IMG/VR virus record: IMGVR_UViG_3300031974_003070
Coordinates: 1-30,500 of that record
Source of the DNA: a virus
Reading direction: 5' to 3' (one strand)
Length of the DNA stretch: 30,500 nucleotides
Made by a program: the position numbers and the translations under genes. Below, piece after piece: positions 1 to 6,640 of this stretch. Each line of letters opens with the position of its first letter. Position 1 is the stretch's first letter. The notes beneath the pieces are model-generated. The model was not told the DNA's origin, searched no databases, and was given only the letters and a program-made list of their open reading frames with translations.

Positions 1-408
1 TCGACCCAAGACTTTTTCCAAGTTCACAAGTCAAACGATGACAGATTTATTTTACTGAAAGATTCCACAAGCGGTGCAAGGTATGCCTATGCCGCAATAG
101 ATGGGAACACCTCAACAGATTTACATGGTAGCTATGGTTCGCCTTCTTTGTATGTGAATGGTAGTGCAGAGAGCCCAGCTAATAGAGATGCTTTGCACAC
201 TTTGTTGTGTACGGACACTCAAGTTTTAATGTCAAGTTTAGGGGGCGATTCCTCGGCGTGGACGGGCAATATAATTTGGGGAAAGTACTCTTCAGCAAAT
301 ATCTATGACGGAAATGTGCAAGAAATAATTTTCTTCAACTCCGACCAATCAGGCAACCGCACGGGCATTGAGACGAACATTAACGACCACTTTGACATCT
401 ACACCTAA
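1..408 (+). CDS. Tail fibre / receptor-binding protein, C-terminal part (5' end outside window)
   Basis: The frame is open from base 1 to a TAA at 406-408, giving about 135 residues of a larger protein. The last ~30 residues (NVQEII, SDQSGNRT, HFDIYT) are nearly the same as the end of the complete fibre gene at 27668-28984. The rest differs, although it has the same beta-rich, Gly/Ser/Asn-rich look of a concanavalin A/LamG-like lectin fold. By comparison with that gene it is probably an adhesin at the tail tip. Its stop overlaps the next start (TAATG), so it is probably translated together with the lysis genes. The function is inferred from the partner copy and position. Confidence 0.75.
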   Translation, partial: STQDFFQVHKSNDDRFILLKDSTSGARYAYAAIDGNTSTDLHGSYGSPSLYVNGSAESPANRDALHTLLCTDTQVLMSSLGGDSSAWTGNIIWGKYSSANIYDGNVQEIIFFNSDQSGNRTGIETNINDHFDIYT

Positions 409-629
409 TGTGGTATATAGGAACATTTGAGGAGGTAACCGCCTACAACCAAAAGGTAAATGAGGCAAAGGCGTACAACGGCAACGTAACGAACAACTGG
501 GCGAACCCACGCCAACACCCTGACGGGAGCAAGTGGGCAATAATTGCACATACCACCGAACCCGATGAGGAGAGCGGCCTAACCTTGGTCGAAGAACTTA
601 CAGAAGACTGGAATAGTGAGATACTTTAA
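408..629 (+). CDS. Conserved small phage protein (73 aa), unknown
   Basis: 73-residue acidic soluble protein with no membrane segment or recognisable motif. It begins MWYIGTFEEV; the middle NWANPRQHPDGSKWAII is fully kept in the second copy (28981-29205), which argues for selection. ATG 408 overlaps the fibre stop, and its own 3' end overlaps the GTG start of the peptidase by 14 bases, so it lies inside a translationally coupled fibre-lysis operon. It could be a fibre accessory/chaperone or a lysis-associated protein; the sequence does not decide. Confidence 0.8.
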   Translation: MWYIGTFEEVTAYNQKVNEAKAYNGNVTNNWANPRQHPDGSKWAIIAHTTEPDEESGLTLVEELTEDWNSEIL

Positions 630-969
630 ACTAGAGGAGTTTGATAGCCCCGACAAACCTGGTAGCGGTGAGTTGATGTCCAAGATGCTTCTTGAGATGC
701 TAGACGAACTCAGGGGCAATTGTGGTTTTGCGCTGAAGATCAATTCAGGAGTGAGGACAGAAGAGAGGAATAAGGCGGTTGGGGGGTCACCTAACTCAAG
801 TCACCTAAAGGGCCTTGCCGTGGACATTCACTGCACTGAGTCCGCTAAGAGGTTTAAAATTGTTGACGAAGCGTTAAGGCTGGGCTTTGACAGAATCGGA
901 ATAGCTAAGACCTTCATTCATTTGGATATTGACCTAGATAAATCACCTGACGTAATTTGGATGTACTGA
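616..969 (+). CDS. M15-family peptidase endolysin
   Basis: 117 aa with the hallmarks of the small peptidase M15 (VanY/L-Ala-D-Glu endopeptidase-like) fold: SSHLKGLAVDIHC carries the zinc ligands of the H-x(6)-D type, and FIHLDID near the C terminus supplies the last histidine. Such enzymes cut peptide cross-links in peptidoglycan and serve as phage endolysins. No signal peptide is visible, so export would depend on the holin encoded next. GTG start; the second copy uses the same GTG. The stop overlaps the holin ATG (TGATG). Confidence 0.85.
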   Translation: MRYFKLEEFDSPDKPGSGELMSKMLLEMLDELRGNCGFALKINSGVRTEERNKAVGGSPNSSHLKGLAVDIHCTESAKRFKIVDEALRLGFDRIGIAKTFIHLDIDLDKSPDVIWMY

Positions 970-1238
970 TGAGTTTAAACGAACTTGGAATAAATATCGG
1001 TTTGATGATTGGCGGCTTCTTTGGCTCGCTTATAACCGTCAAGAAAAAGAGATGTGTAAAGGAGCAGCTTCTAGCCGTGGTTACTGGAACTATGGCGGCT
1101 AACTACCTTTCTCCCGTCCTTATTGAGTGGTTCAACCTAACGGGGTCTAGTCAGTATGGTACGGCCTTTATCGTAGGCTTCGGGGGCTTGAAAGTAGTAG
1201 AAGCGTTCTACGACAAATTCTTTAATAAGATCGGATGA
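969..1238 (+). CDS. Holin (LydA-like small membrane protein)
   Basis: 89 aa from ATG 969, which overlaps the endolysin stop; an upstream TTG at 957 is possible but less likely. Three hydrophobic stretches are visible: the glycine-rich IGLMIGGFFGSLI, LLAVVTGTMAANYLSPVLIEW, and FIVGFGGLKVVEAFY. A KKKR cluster follows the first. This pattern resembles LydA/superfamily III phage holins. Position directly after the endolysin supports the role of permeabilising the inner membrane. The protein is identical in the second copy although the DNA differs, a sign of strong purifying selection. Confidence 0.75.
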   Translation: MSLNELGINIGLMIGGFFGSLITVKKKRCVKEQLLAVVTGTMAANYLSPVLIEWFNLTGSSQYGTAFIVGFGGLKVVEAFYDKFFNKIG

Positions 1239-1432
1239 ATAAGCTTTTTTGGGACTTGGTTCAATTCGTTATTATCGCCCTACTTGCCTTCTCAATGTTT
1301 GCGTGGATAGAAGTTAAGTTCTTCCTTCCTACCCTAGAGAGGGACATAGTAGAACACCTACCCCACGACACCGTTTATGTTGTCAGCGATAGCGTAAAGG
1401 TGGATTCTAGCTTGGTAAAATACCTAGACTAA
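1235..1432 (+). CDS. Small single-span membrane protein of the lysis cassette
   Basis: 65 aa with one clear N-terminal transmembrane segment (LVQFVIIALLAFSMFAW, about residues 8-24) and a charged C-terminal part likely on the other side of the membrane. ATG overlaps the holin stop by ATGA. It could be a second holin/antiholin or an inner-membrane lysis accessory. The spanin role seems already filled by the gene at 27187. Its stop overlaps the stop of the convergent minus-strand gene, leaving no room for a terminator between them. Confidence 0.7.
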   Translation: MNKLFWDLVQFVIIALLAFSMFAWIEVKFFLPTLERDIVEHLPHDTVYVVSDSVKVDSSLVKYLD

Positions 1433-1602
1433 GACCCACAAGCTTCGCAGTCCTCATCATCCAGGTTGCACGTTGTTTCCTCGTCCTCGTCAAGCGACTT
1501 AACGAAGTCATCCATACTAACGGGCTCGTCCTTAATTATCTTAACAACTTTAGGGTCTAACGGTACTTCTTGGCCCGTTGTTAGGTCTACTTGTTTAGCC
1601 AT
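1429..1602 (-). CDS. Small acidic Cys-containing protein (57 aa), unknown
   Basis: 57 aa beginning MAKQVDLTTGQEVPLDP, with an acidic C-terminal half (SLDEDEE, LDDEDCEACGS) containing three cysteines. It lies at the 3' end of the minus-strand operon; its start overlaps the stop of the upstream gene by 8 bases (ATGGCTAA) and its stop overlaps the convergent lysis gene. The second copy (30005-30178) differs at only a few residues, which supports a real gene. Function unknown. Confidence 0.7.
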   Translation of the reverse strand: MAKQVDLTTGQEVPLDPKVVKIIKDEPVSMDDFVKSLDEDEETTCNLDDEDCEACGS

Positions 1603-1768
1603 TTGATTTGTTTAAGCGTTCAACTTTCTTTTCAATGAAACCTCTTTCAAGGTAGTACTTAATAAGCTTCGAATCTATGCTTGTGACTCGTTGCCCCTTC
1701 TGAATTACTCTCCCTCTTTGTCGGAAGTCCTTTAAGGCATAGTATGCAGTTCTAACACCACTAGGCAC
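1595..1768 (-). CDS. Small basic protein (57 aa), possible DNA-binding
   Basis: 57 aa from a GTG start (MPSGVRTAYYALKDFRQRGR...), rich in Lys/Arg, predicted mostly helical with a YYLERGFIEKKVERLNK end that looks like a winged-helix or HTH C-terminal part. It overlaps the upstream membrane-protein stop by a few bases and the downstream start by 8. A partial second copy is at 30370-30500. The DNA-binding idea is inference only. Confidence 0.6.
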   Translation of the reverse strand: MPSGVRTAYYALKDFRQRGRVIQKGQRVTSIDSKLIKYYLERGFIEKKVERLNKSNG

Positions 1769-1973
1769 AACCAAACATCTTCACGAGCGTAACAACAAGG
1801 ATAACAAAGCCAGCACTCAGCGTCATCATAAGAATAGCCAGCCAAGCGATCATAACAAAAGCCCTAGTTCGGCTAATCACCTTCCTTCCTAGTTGGCTCT
1901 CTGTAAAGCATTTACGCATTTCAGTAGGGCCGCAATCGCACCCCTTTGCTAGTAGTTCGCACTTAGTTTCCAT
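1761..1973 (-). CDS. Small membrane protein (70 aa), unknown
   Basis: 70 aa. The N-terminal half is polar with four cysteines (CELLAKGCDCG, KCFTES) and the C-terminal half is one long or two short membrane segments (AFVMIAWLAILMMTLSAGFVILVVTLVKMF). The start overlaps the end of the metallophosphoesterase gene by 11 bases, so it belongs to the same minus-strand operon. No family recognised. Confidence 0.55.
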   Translation of the reverse strand: METKCELLAKGCDCGPTEMRKCFTESQLGRKVISRTRAFVMIAWLAILMMTLSAGFVILVVTLVKMFGCA

Positions 1974-2961
1974 AGATGTTCCCTTTTATGATTATTTTAT
2001 TTTCGAAGGCCCAGCCGTCTTCTGTAACGTCTAACATACCAAAACCGTGAACCCAAACAAGTTTAGCCTTACCGTAGTAGTCAGCGTTCAAGTTACAAAG
2101 ACAACCCATAGTAGCGCACATAATGTCCTGACCTAGCCCGTTCTTAATGTTGTAAGACTCTGAGCGGTGTAGGTGTCCCTGAATGGCTGACGTTTTGAGT
2201 TCCTGAGCCATCTTCCTAGACGGGTTAACCCCACCTATTCCATACTCGTGCCCGTGAAGAACTAGAAGCCCGTTAGCGTCTATTATTGTTTGGTCGTGTA
2301 AGACTTCTATTGCGTATTCTTTGGTTCTGAAGAATTGCTCAATACCCATATTCATTCCGAAGTTCATAGAAAGCAAACCAGCGATATAAGGAGCGTTCTT
2401 ATTCAAGTCCCTGAATAGTCGGTTCTCGTGGTTGCCCAACTTCCAAATTATCTTAGCCTTCGGGAACTCTTCTACTAGTCCGCTAAAGAACTCTTGTGCT
2501 ATTTCTATTTCACCCACCAGGTCAACCCCGTCCCACTTCTTAGCGTGAGAAGAAATAGAATAAAAGTCACACAAGTCCCCATTCAAAAGAATTCCATCAA
2601 CGTCCCTTTCTTTGGCGTACATTAAAGCCGTTTTAAGGGCCTTTTCATCGTGGTAGGGGAAGTGAATGTCATTCAGGACTATCCAAGTACCTTCAGGAAG
2701 TTTAAACGTCTTAGAACCCTTCTTTAACGCTCTAGGGATTAGGGCCTCTATTCCACGCTCTACCCTCTTTCTGTTCTCCTTTGTTATTTTATTGCACGGA
2801 AGAATGCTGGTCACTTGCCGCCTAACGCTATTAATTTGCTTATCTGTCTGCTCAAACACTTCGGGGAAGGCTCTGACAACCATTCTAGCAATAGTGCGTT
2901 TAGGCTCCTTATGAAGCTGGTTCTCTTCGATGTATTGGGTAATTAACTGCTTCTTAGTCAT
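1963..2961 (-). CDS. Calcineurin-like metallophosphoesterase
   Basis: 332 aa. The two-metal phosphoesterase motifs appear in order: DIH (residues 98-100), GDLCD (128-132), GNHE (176-179), HGH (236-238) and GHLH (262-265). The set is complete, so activity is expected. Residues 1-80 form an extra basic helical domain that may bind DNA. Related phage enzymes act on nucleotides or nucleic acid, but the substrate cannot be read from sequence. The start overlaps the stop of the 66-aa gene upstream, within the early minus-strand block beside the methyltransferase and recombination genes. Confidence 0.9.
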   Translation of the reverse strand: MTKKQLITQYIEENQLHKEPKRTIARMVVRAFPEVFEQTDKQINSVRRQVTSILPCNKITKENRKRVERGIEALIPRALKKGSKTFKLPEGTWIVLNDIHFPYHDEKALKTALMYAKERDVDGILLNGDLCDFYSISSHAKKWDGVDLVGEIEIAQEFFSGLVEEFPKAKIIWKLGNHENRLFRDLNKNAPYIAGLLSMNFGMNMGIEQFFRTKEYAIEVLHDQTIIDANGLLVLHGHEYGIGGVNPSRKMAQELKTSAIQGHLHRSESYNIKNGLGQDIMCATMGCLCNLNADYYGKAKLVWVHGFGMLDVTEDGWAFENKIIIKGNIYGN

Positions 2962-3154
2962 TGAGGAGGCGCATTATGACTTCGGGGTCGTGGTTCATCA
3001 ACTTCGTCAAGATTCTTTGTTCTTGCTCCTTGGCCTCGTCATAGGCTTCCTTTGAATCGGTGCAACCTAGATTAGCGAAGAGAATAGCGCATTGGTGTAA
3101 CGCCTCGTCTATCATTTCCTTAACCTTGGGGTCAGTGTAGTAAGGACTGTTCAT
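2954..3154 (-). CDS. Small hypothetical protein (66 aa)
   Basis: 66 aa (MNSPYYTDPKVKEMIDEAL...), acidic and probably all-helical, with two cysteines (HQCAILFANLGC). It overlaps the methyltransferase 3' end by 23 bases and the metallophosphoesterase start by 8. The overlap at both ends and the operon position support translation. No family recognised. Confidence 0.55.
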   Translation of the reverse strand: MNSPYYTDPKVKEMIDEALHQCAILFANLGCTDSKEAYDEAKEQEQRILTKLMNHDPEVIMRLLND

Positions 3155-4031
3155 AAGCTTCTATTGCTTTAAAAATTTGGTGCGCTACTTGGGGTACTAT
3201 GGCGTTCCCGTAGGCCGCTATTGATTCGTTTCGCCACTTAGGAAAGGTGATGCCGTCCAGTTCTCGGGAAAGCCCATCATTTCCTCCACAAACTGGGGGT
3301 TTAGTTGGGAACTCTTCCCAGCCTCTTGGGACATTAAGTGATTCAGTTCGCTTCTCCGTGAAGGTTGATCCGTTGGGCGTTCCTTGTCCGTCCCTCCTTT
3401 GTAGTCTCTCGTTGTCGGAGTCGGGAGCATTGCCGCCACTCTGCCCAAGTTCAGGCTGTGGGAATCCTTGCCGTCCTTTGTCTTTCGTCTTCCGCTCTCC
3501 GTTAGTTCGCATTGAGTTGTTGGCTCTTGAGTGGTCGGAGTCGGGAGCATGGGCGCAGAACCAAACTCGTTGTCTAACGTGTGGAGCGTTGACTGCACAA
3601 GCTGGAAGTATAAACGGTTGGACTTCGTACCCTTCAGCCTCCAGGTCAGCGCACACCTCTTCGAATACCAACCCTCCTGACCAATTAATAATTCCGAGAA
3701 CGTTTTCCCCCACGACCCAACGCGGCTGAATCTCTCTAATTGCTCTAAGCATTTCGGGCCATAAGTGGCGTTCGTCCTCCTTTCCGAGTCGCTTTCCAGC
3801 ACTTGAGTAGGGTTGACAAGGGAAGCCGCCTGACAAGACTGAAATTCTTCCTCTGTGAACATTGAAATCTGTTTCCGTGATGTCTGCATAAGATAAAGCT
3901 TTAGGAAAGTGGTGTTTAAGGACTCTCTGACCAAACTCATTCCATTCACAATGAAACACATTCTCCCATCCCATCCATTCAGCCGCCAGGTCAAAGCCTC
4001 CGATTCCACTAAATAAGCTACCGTGTTTCAT
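3132..4031 (-). CDS. DNA C5-cytosine methyltransferase (orphan)
   Basis: 299 aa with the conserved m5C-methyltransferase motifs in order: I (FSGIGG, residues 7-12, SAM binding), IV (GGFPCQPYSSAGKR, 68-81, catalytic Cys72), VI (GENV, 108-111), VIII (RQRVW, 153-157) and X (YGNAIVP, about 274-280). The segment between VIII and X, about residues 160-270, is the target-recognition region and is low-complexity with a repeated APDSD. No cognate endonuclease is nearby, so it probably protects phage DNA or alters its methylation. Specificity is not readable. A 263-codon open frame runs through it in another frame of the same strand (see findings). Confidence 0.93.
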   Translation of the reverse strand: MKHGSLFSGIGGFDLAAEWMGWENVFHCEWNEFGQRVLKHHFPKALSYADITETDFNVHRGRISVLSGGFPCQPYSSAGKRLGKEDERHLWPEMLRAIREIQPRWVVGENVLGIINWSGGLVFEEVCADLEAEGYEVQPFILPACAVNAPHVRQRVWFCAHAPDSDHSRANNSMRTNGERKTKDKGRQGFPQPELGQSGGNAPDSDNERLQRRDGQGTPNGSTFTEKRTESLNVPRGWEEFPTKPPVCGGNDGLSRELDGITFPKWRNESIAAYGNAIVPQVAHQIFKAIEAYEQSLLH

Positions 4032-4287
4032 CTAGTATTAATAGAATTACAAGATAACCAATTAAATCTTTTATTGTGTCCCCCTTACTTTCACTCACCT
4101 CCAAGTTTTCACTTTCCAACCTCTTTAGCTTGTCTGCTATCCTTGCTAGAATGCCGTTCTTCGCTGGTATGATCTCACCAAAAACCTCAACGTCATCAAA
4201 CGCACTATTACCGTAGTCCGCATTTTTTGATAGTTGCAGTTCTTTAAGTTGGTCGTAGACCCTAGAAATCTGTTCGGCTCTTGTCAT
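4018..4287 (-). CDS. DUF1599-like (nucleotide-modification-associated) protein
   Basis: 89 aa with the family pattern: NADYGNSAFDD near residue 22, then ILARIADKLKRLES, then DTIKDLIGYLVILLIL at the C terminus. This matches my memory of the DUF1599 domain, an all-alpha NTP-pyrophosphohydrolase-like family often found in phages with DNA-modification genes. Its overlap with the methyltransferase start (14 bases) fits that association. The biochemical role is not established, and acidic catalytic residues of a MazG-type site are not obvious. Confidence 0.7.
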   Translation of the reverse strand: MTRAEQISRVYDQLKELQLSKNADYGNSAFDDVEVFGEIIPAKNGILARIADKLKRLESENLEVSESKGDTIKDLIGYLVILLILDETR

Positions 4288-4469
4288 TAGTGTACGAATC
4301 TTACATCTTCGTAATTAAAACTTAAAGGCAAGTCAGCACCCTCAAAGTAAGCTAGAGCCTCATATCTAGTATCCGCAAAGCATTGGGCTATAATCACCCC
4401 ATCTTGAACTAAATTCCACTTGCTGGTAATTATTCCTTTCTTCATTTGTTTGGTGTTTATGTGCATCAT
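4287..4469 (-). CDS. Small hypothetical protein (60 aa)
   Basis: 60 aa, starting at either of two adjacent ATGs (MMHINTKQM...). Predicted short beta strands (KWNLVQDGVIIAQCFAD) followed by a helix. Its last base is the first base of the next start codon region, so coupling is tight. No family recognised. Confidence 0.5.
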   Translation of the reverse strand: MMHINTKQMKKGIITSKWNLVQDGVIIAQCFADTRYEALAYFEGADLPLSFNYEDVRFVH

Positions 4470-4480
4470 TGGGACTAATA

Positions 4481-5107
4481 TTAAAGGCTACTGATGTTTT
4501 TACGCATCAAATCCACCTCATAAAGCCCAGTTAATTCGGTTAACTCCCTCTTCAGTTTTATTCTGTCCTCATTCTCAAGGTAATACCCTTTTTTCCCAAA
4601 GTCAAGAACGAACACCCTAACAACGTCACGAGCGGTAGCCAACTCAGGAATACTCCATTTACCCGTTTTAAAGACTTGTGGGAGCGTTTCTATCTCTTTT
4701 AGTAGGGTATGACCACCCACCAAAGAAAGTCCCTTAGAGAAGCCCTGACGGTTTCCTTCCATAAATCTATTGTCGTACTTGGACTGACCCCAAATATTCA
4801 AAAGATGGAACCTTAAAACGGGGTGAGTTGATCTAGCATAGTAATGCCCAGCGTCCATAATACCTTCCTTGAAGGCTGAACCGTTACTTATACAAGGGTG
4901 ACCGTGGTCTATCAACCTCACCGCTTTGTTAACGTCCCTTTGCAGTTCCTCTAGCCAACGGGAATGTGTCCAAGTAGACTTCTTAGACATTATGCCATTT
5001 TGGAGATTTATGGCGCACTCCACGGAGCAAACCATTTGCTCTTTTTTGTTCTTCAGGAACATTGTCCCGCAACTCCAGCAAAGTGTTGAGCCGTGAGATT
5101 TCCTCAT
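4481..5107 (-). CDS. ninG: NinG/Rap-like recombination endonuclease (divergent)
   Basis: 208 aa. The core HPCISNG...DAGHYYARSTHPVLRF...GNRQG (residues 70-122) follows the lambda NinG/Rap pattern, a nuclease acting on branched recombination intermediates. The usual zinc cysteine pairs are largely gone: the CxxC-like place reads CISN and the second pair reads QSKYDN. A separate putative zinc finger sits at the N terminus (C10, C13, C27, C31). The gene overlaps the DnaA-like gene by 125 bases in another frame, unusually long for this genome; a downstream start (M40) would remove most of that overlap but also the zinc finger. It fits functionally with the SSB/exonuclease/annealing genes further upstream. 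Confidence 0.7.
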   Translation of the reverse strand: MRKSHGSTLCWSCGTMFLKNKKEQMVCSVECAINLQNGIMSKKSTWTHSRWLEELQRDVNKAVRLIDHGHPCISNGSAFKEGIMDAGHYYARSTHPVLRFHLLNIWGQSKYDNRFMEGNRQGFSKGLSLVGGHTLLKEIETLPQVFKTGKWSIPELATARDVVRVFVLDFGKKGYYLENEDRIKLKRELTELTGLYEVDLMRKNISSL

Positions 5108-5558
5108 TTAACAAAGGTAACAACTTGGTTTTAACCCACTTCTCTTTGACCTGGTCAAGATTGCCCTTAATAATTCGTAGGTTCTCTAGTGACCTTTTAC
5201 GCTCCTTAAATACCCGAAGTTTCAGCTTATCATTCAGGTCAAAGATGGAAAGTTCTTGGTCTGTAAAAGCCTCTAGTTCGTGTCCGTGCATATCGGTGAA
5301 AGCCTTGGTGGCGTTTAGTATCAAATCACGGTGAACCTCAGAAGGTTTTCTATCCGTATAGTGAATTATTGTGGCGTGATCTCTACCAATAAGGGAAGCT
5401 ATTTCCCCAAGGGTTTTATTTGTCAGCCCCCTAGCTATACTAGCGTAAATGATACGGGTCTTAACTAGTGGCGTTGTTCTCGTGGTGGACATCACTTCAC
5501 TAACGTCCGTTCCCATATAGTCACACGCAAAAAGGAGTACATCTCTAAGCTTGAGCAT
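4983..5558 (-). CDS. DnaA domain IV-containing DNA-binding protein
   Basis: 191 aa from ATG 5558, preferred because an upstream extension to 5708 would run through the preceding gene. Residues 24-68 are a DnaA C-terminal helix-turn-helix: TRTTPLVKTRIIYASIARG followed by LGEIASLIGRDHATIIHY, with the RDHAT signature that contacts the DnaA box. No AAA+ ATPase domain is present. Residues 85-191 are helical, charged and coiled-coil-like. It may bind host or phage DnaA boxes and steer replication initiation or transcription. It overlaps the upstream small gene by 14 bases and the NinG-like gene by 125. Confidence 0.82.
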   Translation of the reverse strand: MLKLRDVLLFACDYMGTDVSEVMSTTRTTPLVKTRIIYASIARGLTNKTLGEIASLIGRDHATIIHYTDRKPSEVHRDLILNATKAFTDMHGHELEAFTDQELSIFDLNDKLKLRVFKERKRSLENLRIIKGNLDQVKEKWVKTKLLPLLNEEISRLNTLLELRDNVPEEQKRANGLLRGVRHKSPKWHNV

Positions 5559-5751
5559 CTTCGAAAAGTTCAATGAATTTAGTAAAGGAGAAACGGCCTT
5601 CAACAATCCCAGCGTTACGCATCGCAAACCACACACCAGCGGCAGTATAAAGCGGAAGCATAGACGGGTAAAGGTTGACCTTGAGGGTTCGGATAATGTC
5701 TTTCTCAAACGTCACCCCGTGGTGTTCTAATCTTTCAAATAGGTTTCTCAT
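5545..5751 (-). CDS. Small hypothetical protein (68 aa)
   Basis: 68 aa (MRNLFERLEHHGVTFEKDII...), mixed helical, with no membrane segment or recognised motif. It is coupled upstream by an ATGA overlap and downstream by a 14-base overlap with the DnaA-domain gene, so it may be a partner of that protein. Confidence 0.6.
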   Translation of the reverse strand: MRNLFERLEHHGVTFEKDIIRTLKVNLYPSMLPLYTAAGVWFAMRNAGIVEGRFSFTKFIELFEDAQA

Positions 5752-6107
5752 CGTAGTTCAAATTCTAGGTAAACAACGGGGCTATCGTTAAAATCCTCAA
5801 TGTAAAGGACGGGATCGAAATCTTTCAACTCAGTACCTGGAGCGTCCTTAAAATAGAAGTCTTCTATTTCTAGGGTAACCTCATACTCGTTGTCAATCCT
5901 ATTAACGTGGTTCGTCCAACCCCTTTCAGAAAATGCCTCTTCGGTCTTGTACTCAGTAATTCCAACGGTAGCCTCACCGCTGAACGCAAACCGAAAGCCT
6001 TCTTTTGAGTTGGGTATTACCTCAACCTTGTAGTCTACTTCTACGGAGTTTACTTCTTGCATTTCGGTTAGCCCGTAAATGTCGTAAACGGTTATTCTTT
6101 GCTTCAT
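5748..6107 (-). CDS. Hypothetical beta-rich protein (119 aa)
   Basis: 119 aa from ATG 6107 (MKQRITVYDIYG...). An upstream extension to 6182 would run through the terminator and promoter region and is rejected. The protein is acidic with many alternating beta-strand segments (VEVDYKVEVIP, EYEVTLEIEDFYF) and resembles no family I know. It is the first gene of a transcription unit: a TAGCTTTG box lies 18 bases upstream and the tail tube terminator precedes it. Confidence 0.65.
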   Translation of the reverse strand: MKQRITVYDIYGLTEMQEVNSVEVDYKVEVIPNSKEGFRFAFSGEATVGITEYKTEEAFSERGWTNHVNRIDNEYEVTLEIEDFYFKDAPGTELKDFDPVLYIEDFNDSPVVYLEFELR

Positions 6108-6125
6108 TGTTTTTATTGTTTGCAA

Positions 6126-6133
6126 CAAAGCTA
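6126..6133 (-). promoter_or_regulatory. Promoter -7-like box TAGCTTTG
   Basis: TAGCTTTG on the minus strand matches the Bacteroidetes -7 consensus TAnnTTTG. An 18-base A-rich leader separates it from ATG 6107. The same octamer precedes the ParB-like gene at 9492. No clear -33 TTG is seen. Confidence 0.5.
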
Positions 6134-6149
6134 ATGTAAATAATTGAAT

Positions 6150-6173
6150 AAAAAAAAGGAGGCCGAAGCCTCC
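6150..6173 (-). terminator. Intrinsic terminator after the tail tube gene
   Basis: Minus strand reads GGAGGC-TTCG-GCCTCC followed by seven T: a perfect 6-bp stem with a UUCG tetraloop and U tract. It ends the 6198-6611 gene and separates it from the downstream early operon. Confidence 0.88.
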
Positions 6174-6197
6174 CTTAAACAAGTATGAAAAAACTAA

Positions 6198-6611
6198 TTA
6201 AGCAGTTCCGAGGGTCAGCGCACCAGTAACACGGAAACTCATAGATACGTTAACGGCTGAATCAATACTAGCAGTAATGTTCATAGCGGTAATGTAGCAA
6301 GTCCCCGAAATCTGAAAGTCCCCCGTAGTAGTACCACCATAAACGAAGTCAAGGATAGTACCAGCCTTTTGGTCAGCCATAAGAGTGGTAAGGTTTGATC
6401 CGTCAGCCTCAAGGTGGAAATCAGCGGAAAAGTCAGCGGAACGAGTTCCAGCAATGCCCGTATAATCTCCCGAACCTTCATAAGAAGTGGTATCAATCTC
6501 GTTAGTAGTGATGTTCATTGCCGAACTAACCACCCCAGCGATTGCCGCATCCGTTCCAGGTGTTGCTGAGTCAGTTTGAACACGGACGTAAAGCCCATCC
6601 ATCTTAGCCAT
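6198..6611 (-). CDS. Major tail (tube) protein
   Basis: 137 aa from ATG 6611 (MAKMDGLYVRVQTDS...). The sequence has the typical siphovirus tail tube look: an N-terminal G-x-Y-V-x-V strand, a TNEIDTTSYEGSGDY segment, ADFHLEADG, and a terminal SMSFRVTGALTLGTA strand. These proteins stack as rings around the tape measure. It stands alone as a transcription unit, with its own TATATTTG promoter box and a strong terminator on each side, as expected for a very abundant protein. Its place among minus-strand early genes, far from the other tail genes, is unusual. Confidence 0.82.
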   Translation of the reverse strand: MAKMDGLYVRVQTDSATPGTDAAIAGVVSSAMNITTNEIDTTSYEGSGDYTGIAGTRSADFSADFHLEADGSNLTTLMADQKAGTILDFVYGGTTTGDFQISGTCYITAMNITASIDSAVNVSMSFRVTGALTLGTA

Positions 6612-6632
6612 TTGCAAGTCTTTTGATTACCA

Positions 6633-6640
6633 CAAATATA
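6633..6640 (-). promoter_or_regulatory. Promoter -7-like box TATATTTG of the tail tube gene
   Basis: Perfect TAnnTTTG match on the minus strand, immediately downstream of the upstream terminator and 21 bases before ATG 6611. This would allow independent late expression of the tail tube gene. Confidence 0.6.

Larger units (their letters stand above)
313..1725 (+). repeat. Diverged long direct repeat, copy A
   Basis: This stretch, from the last codons of the fibre gene through the lysis cassette into the first minus-strand genes, is homologous to 28886-30500 at an offset of 28573-28576 bases (28775 after an indel). Many differences are at third codon positions; the holin protein is identical in both copies. 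It marks one unit length of the phage genome. Confidence 0.9.

Noticed and set aside
313-1725. Direct terminal repeat of the classical identical type
   Set aside because: The two copies differ at many positions and by a 199-base indel; true terminal repeats are identical.
3247-3729. 160-codon plus-strand frame opposite the methyltransferase
   Set aside because: Low-complexity Ser/Pro-rich shadow of the repeated target-recognition region; no supporting signal on that strand.
5559-5708. Longer N terminus for the DnaA-domain protein (start at 5708)
   Set aside because: The extra residues would be a second reading of the 5545-5751 gene; the ATG at 5558 gives a normal short overlap and precedes the recognisable domain.
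6108-6182. Longer N terminus for the 119-aa protein with a membrane-like segment
   Set aside because: It would translate the terminator T tract and the TAGCTTTG promoter box; the hydrophobic look comes from these AT-rich elements.
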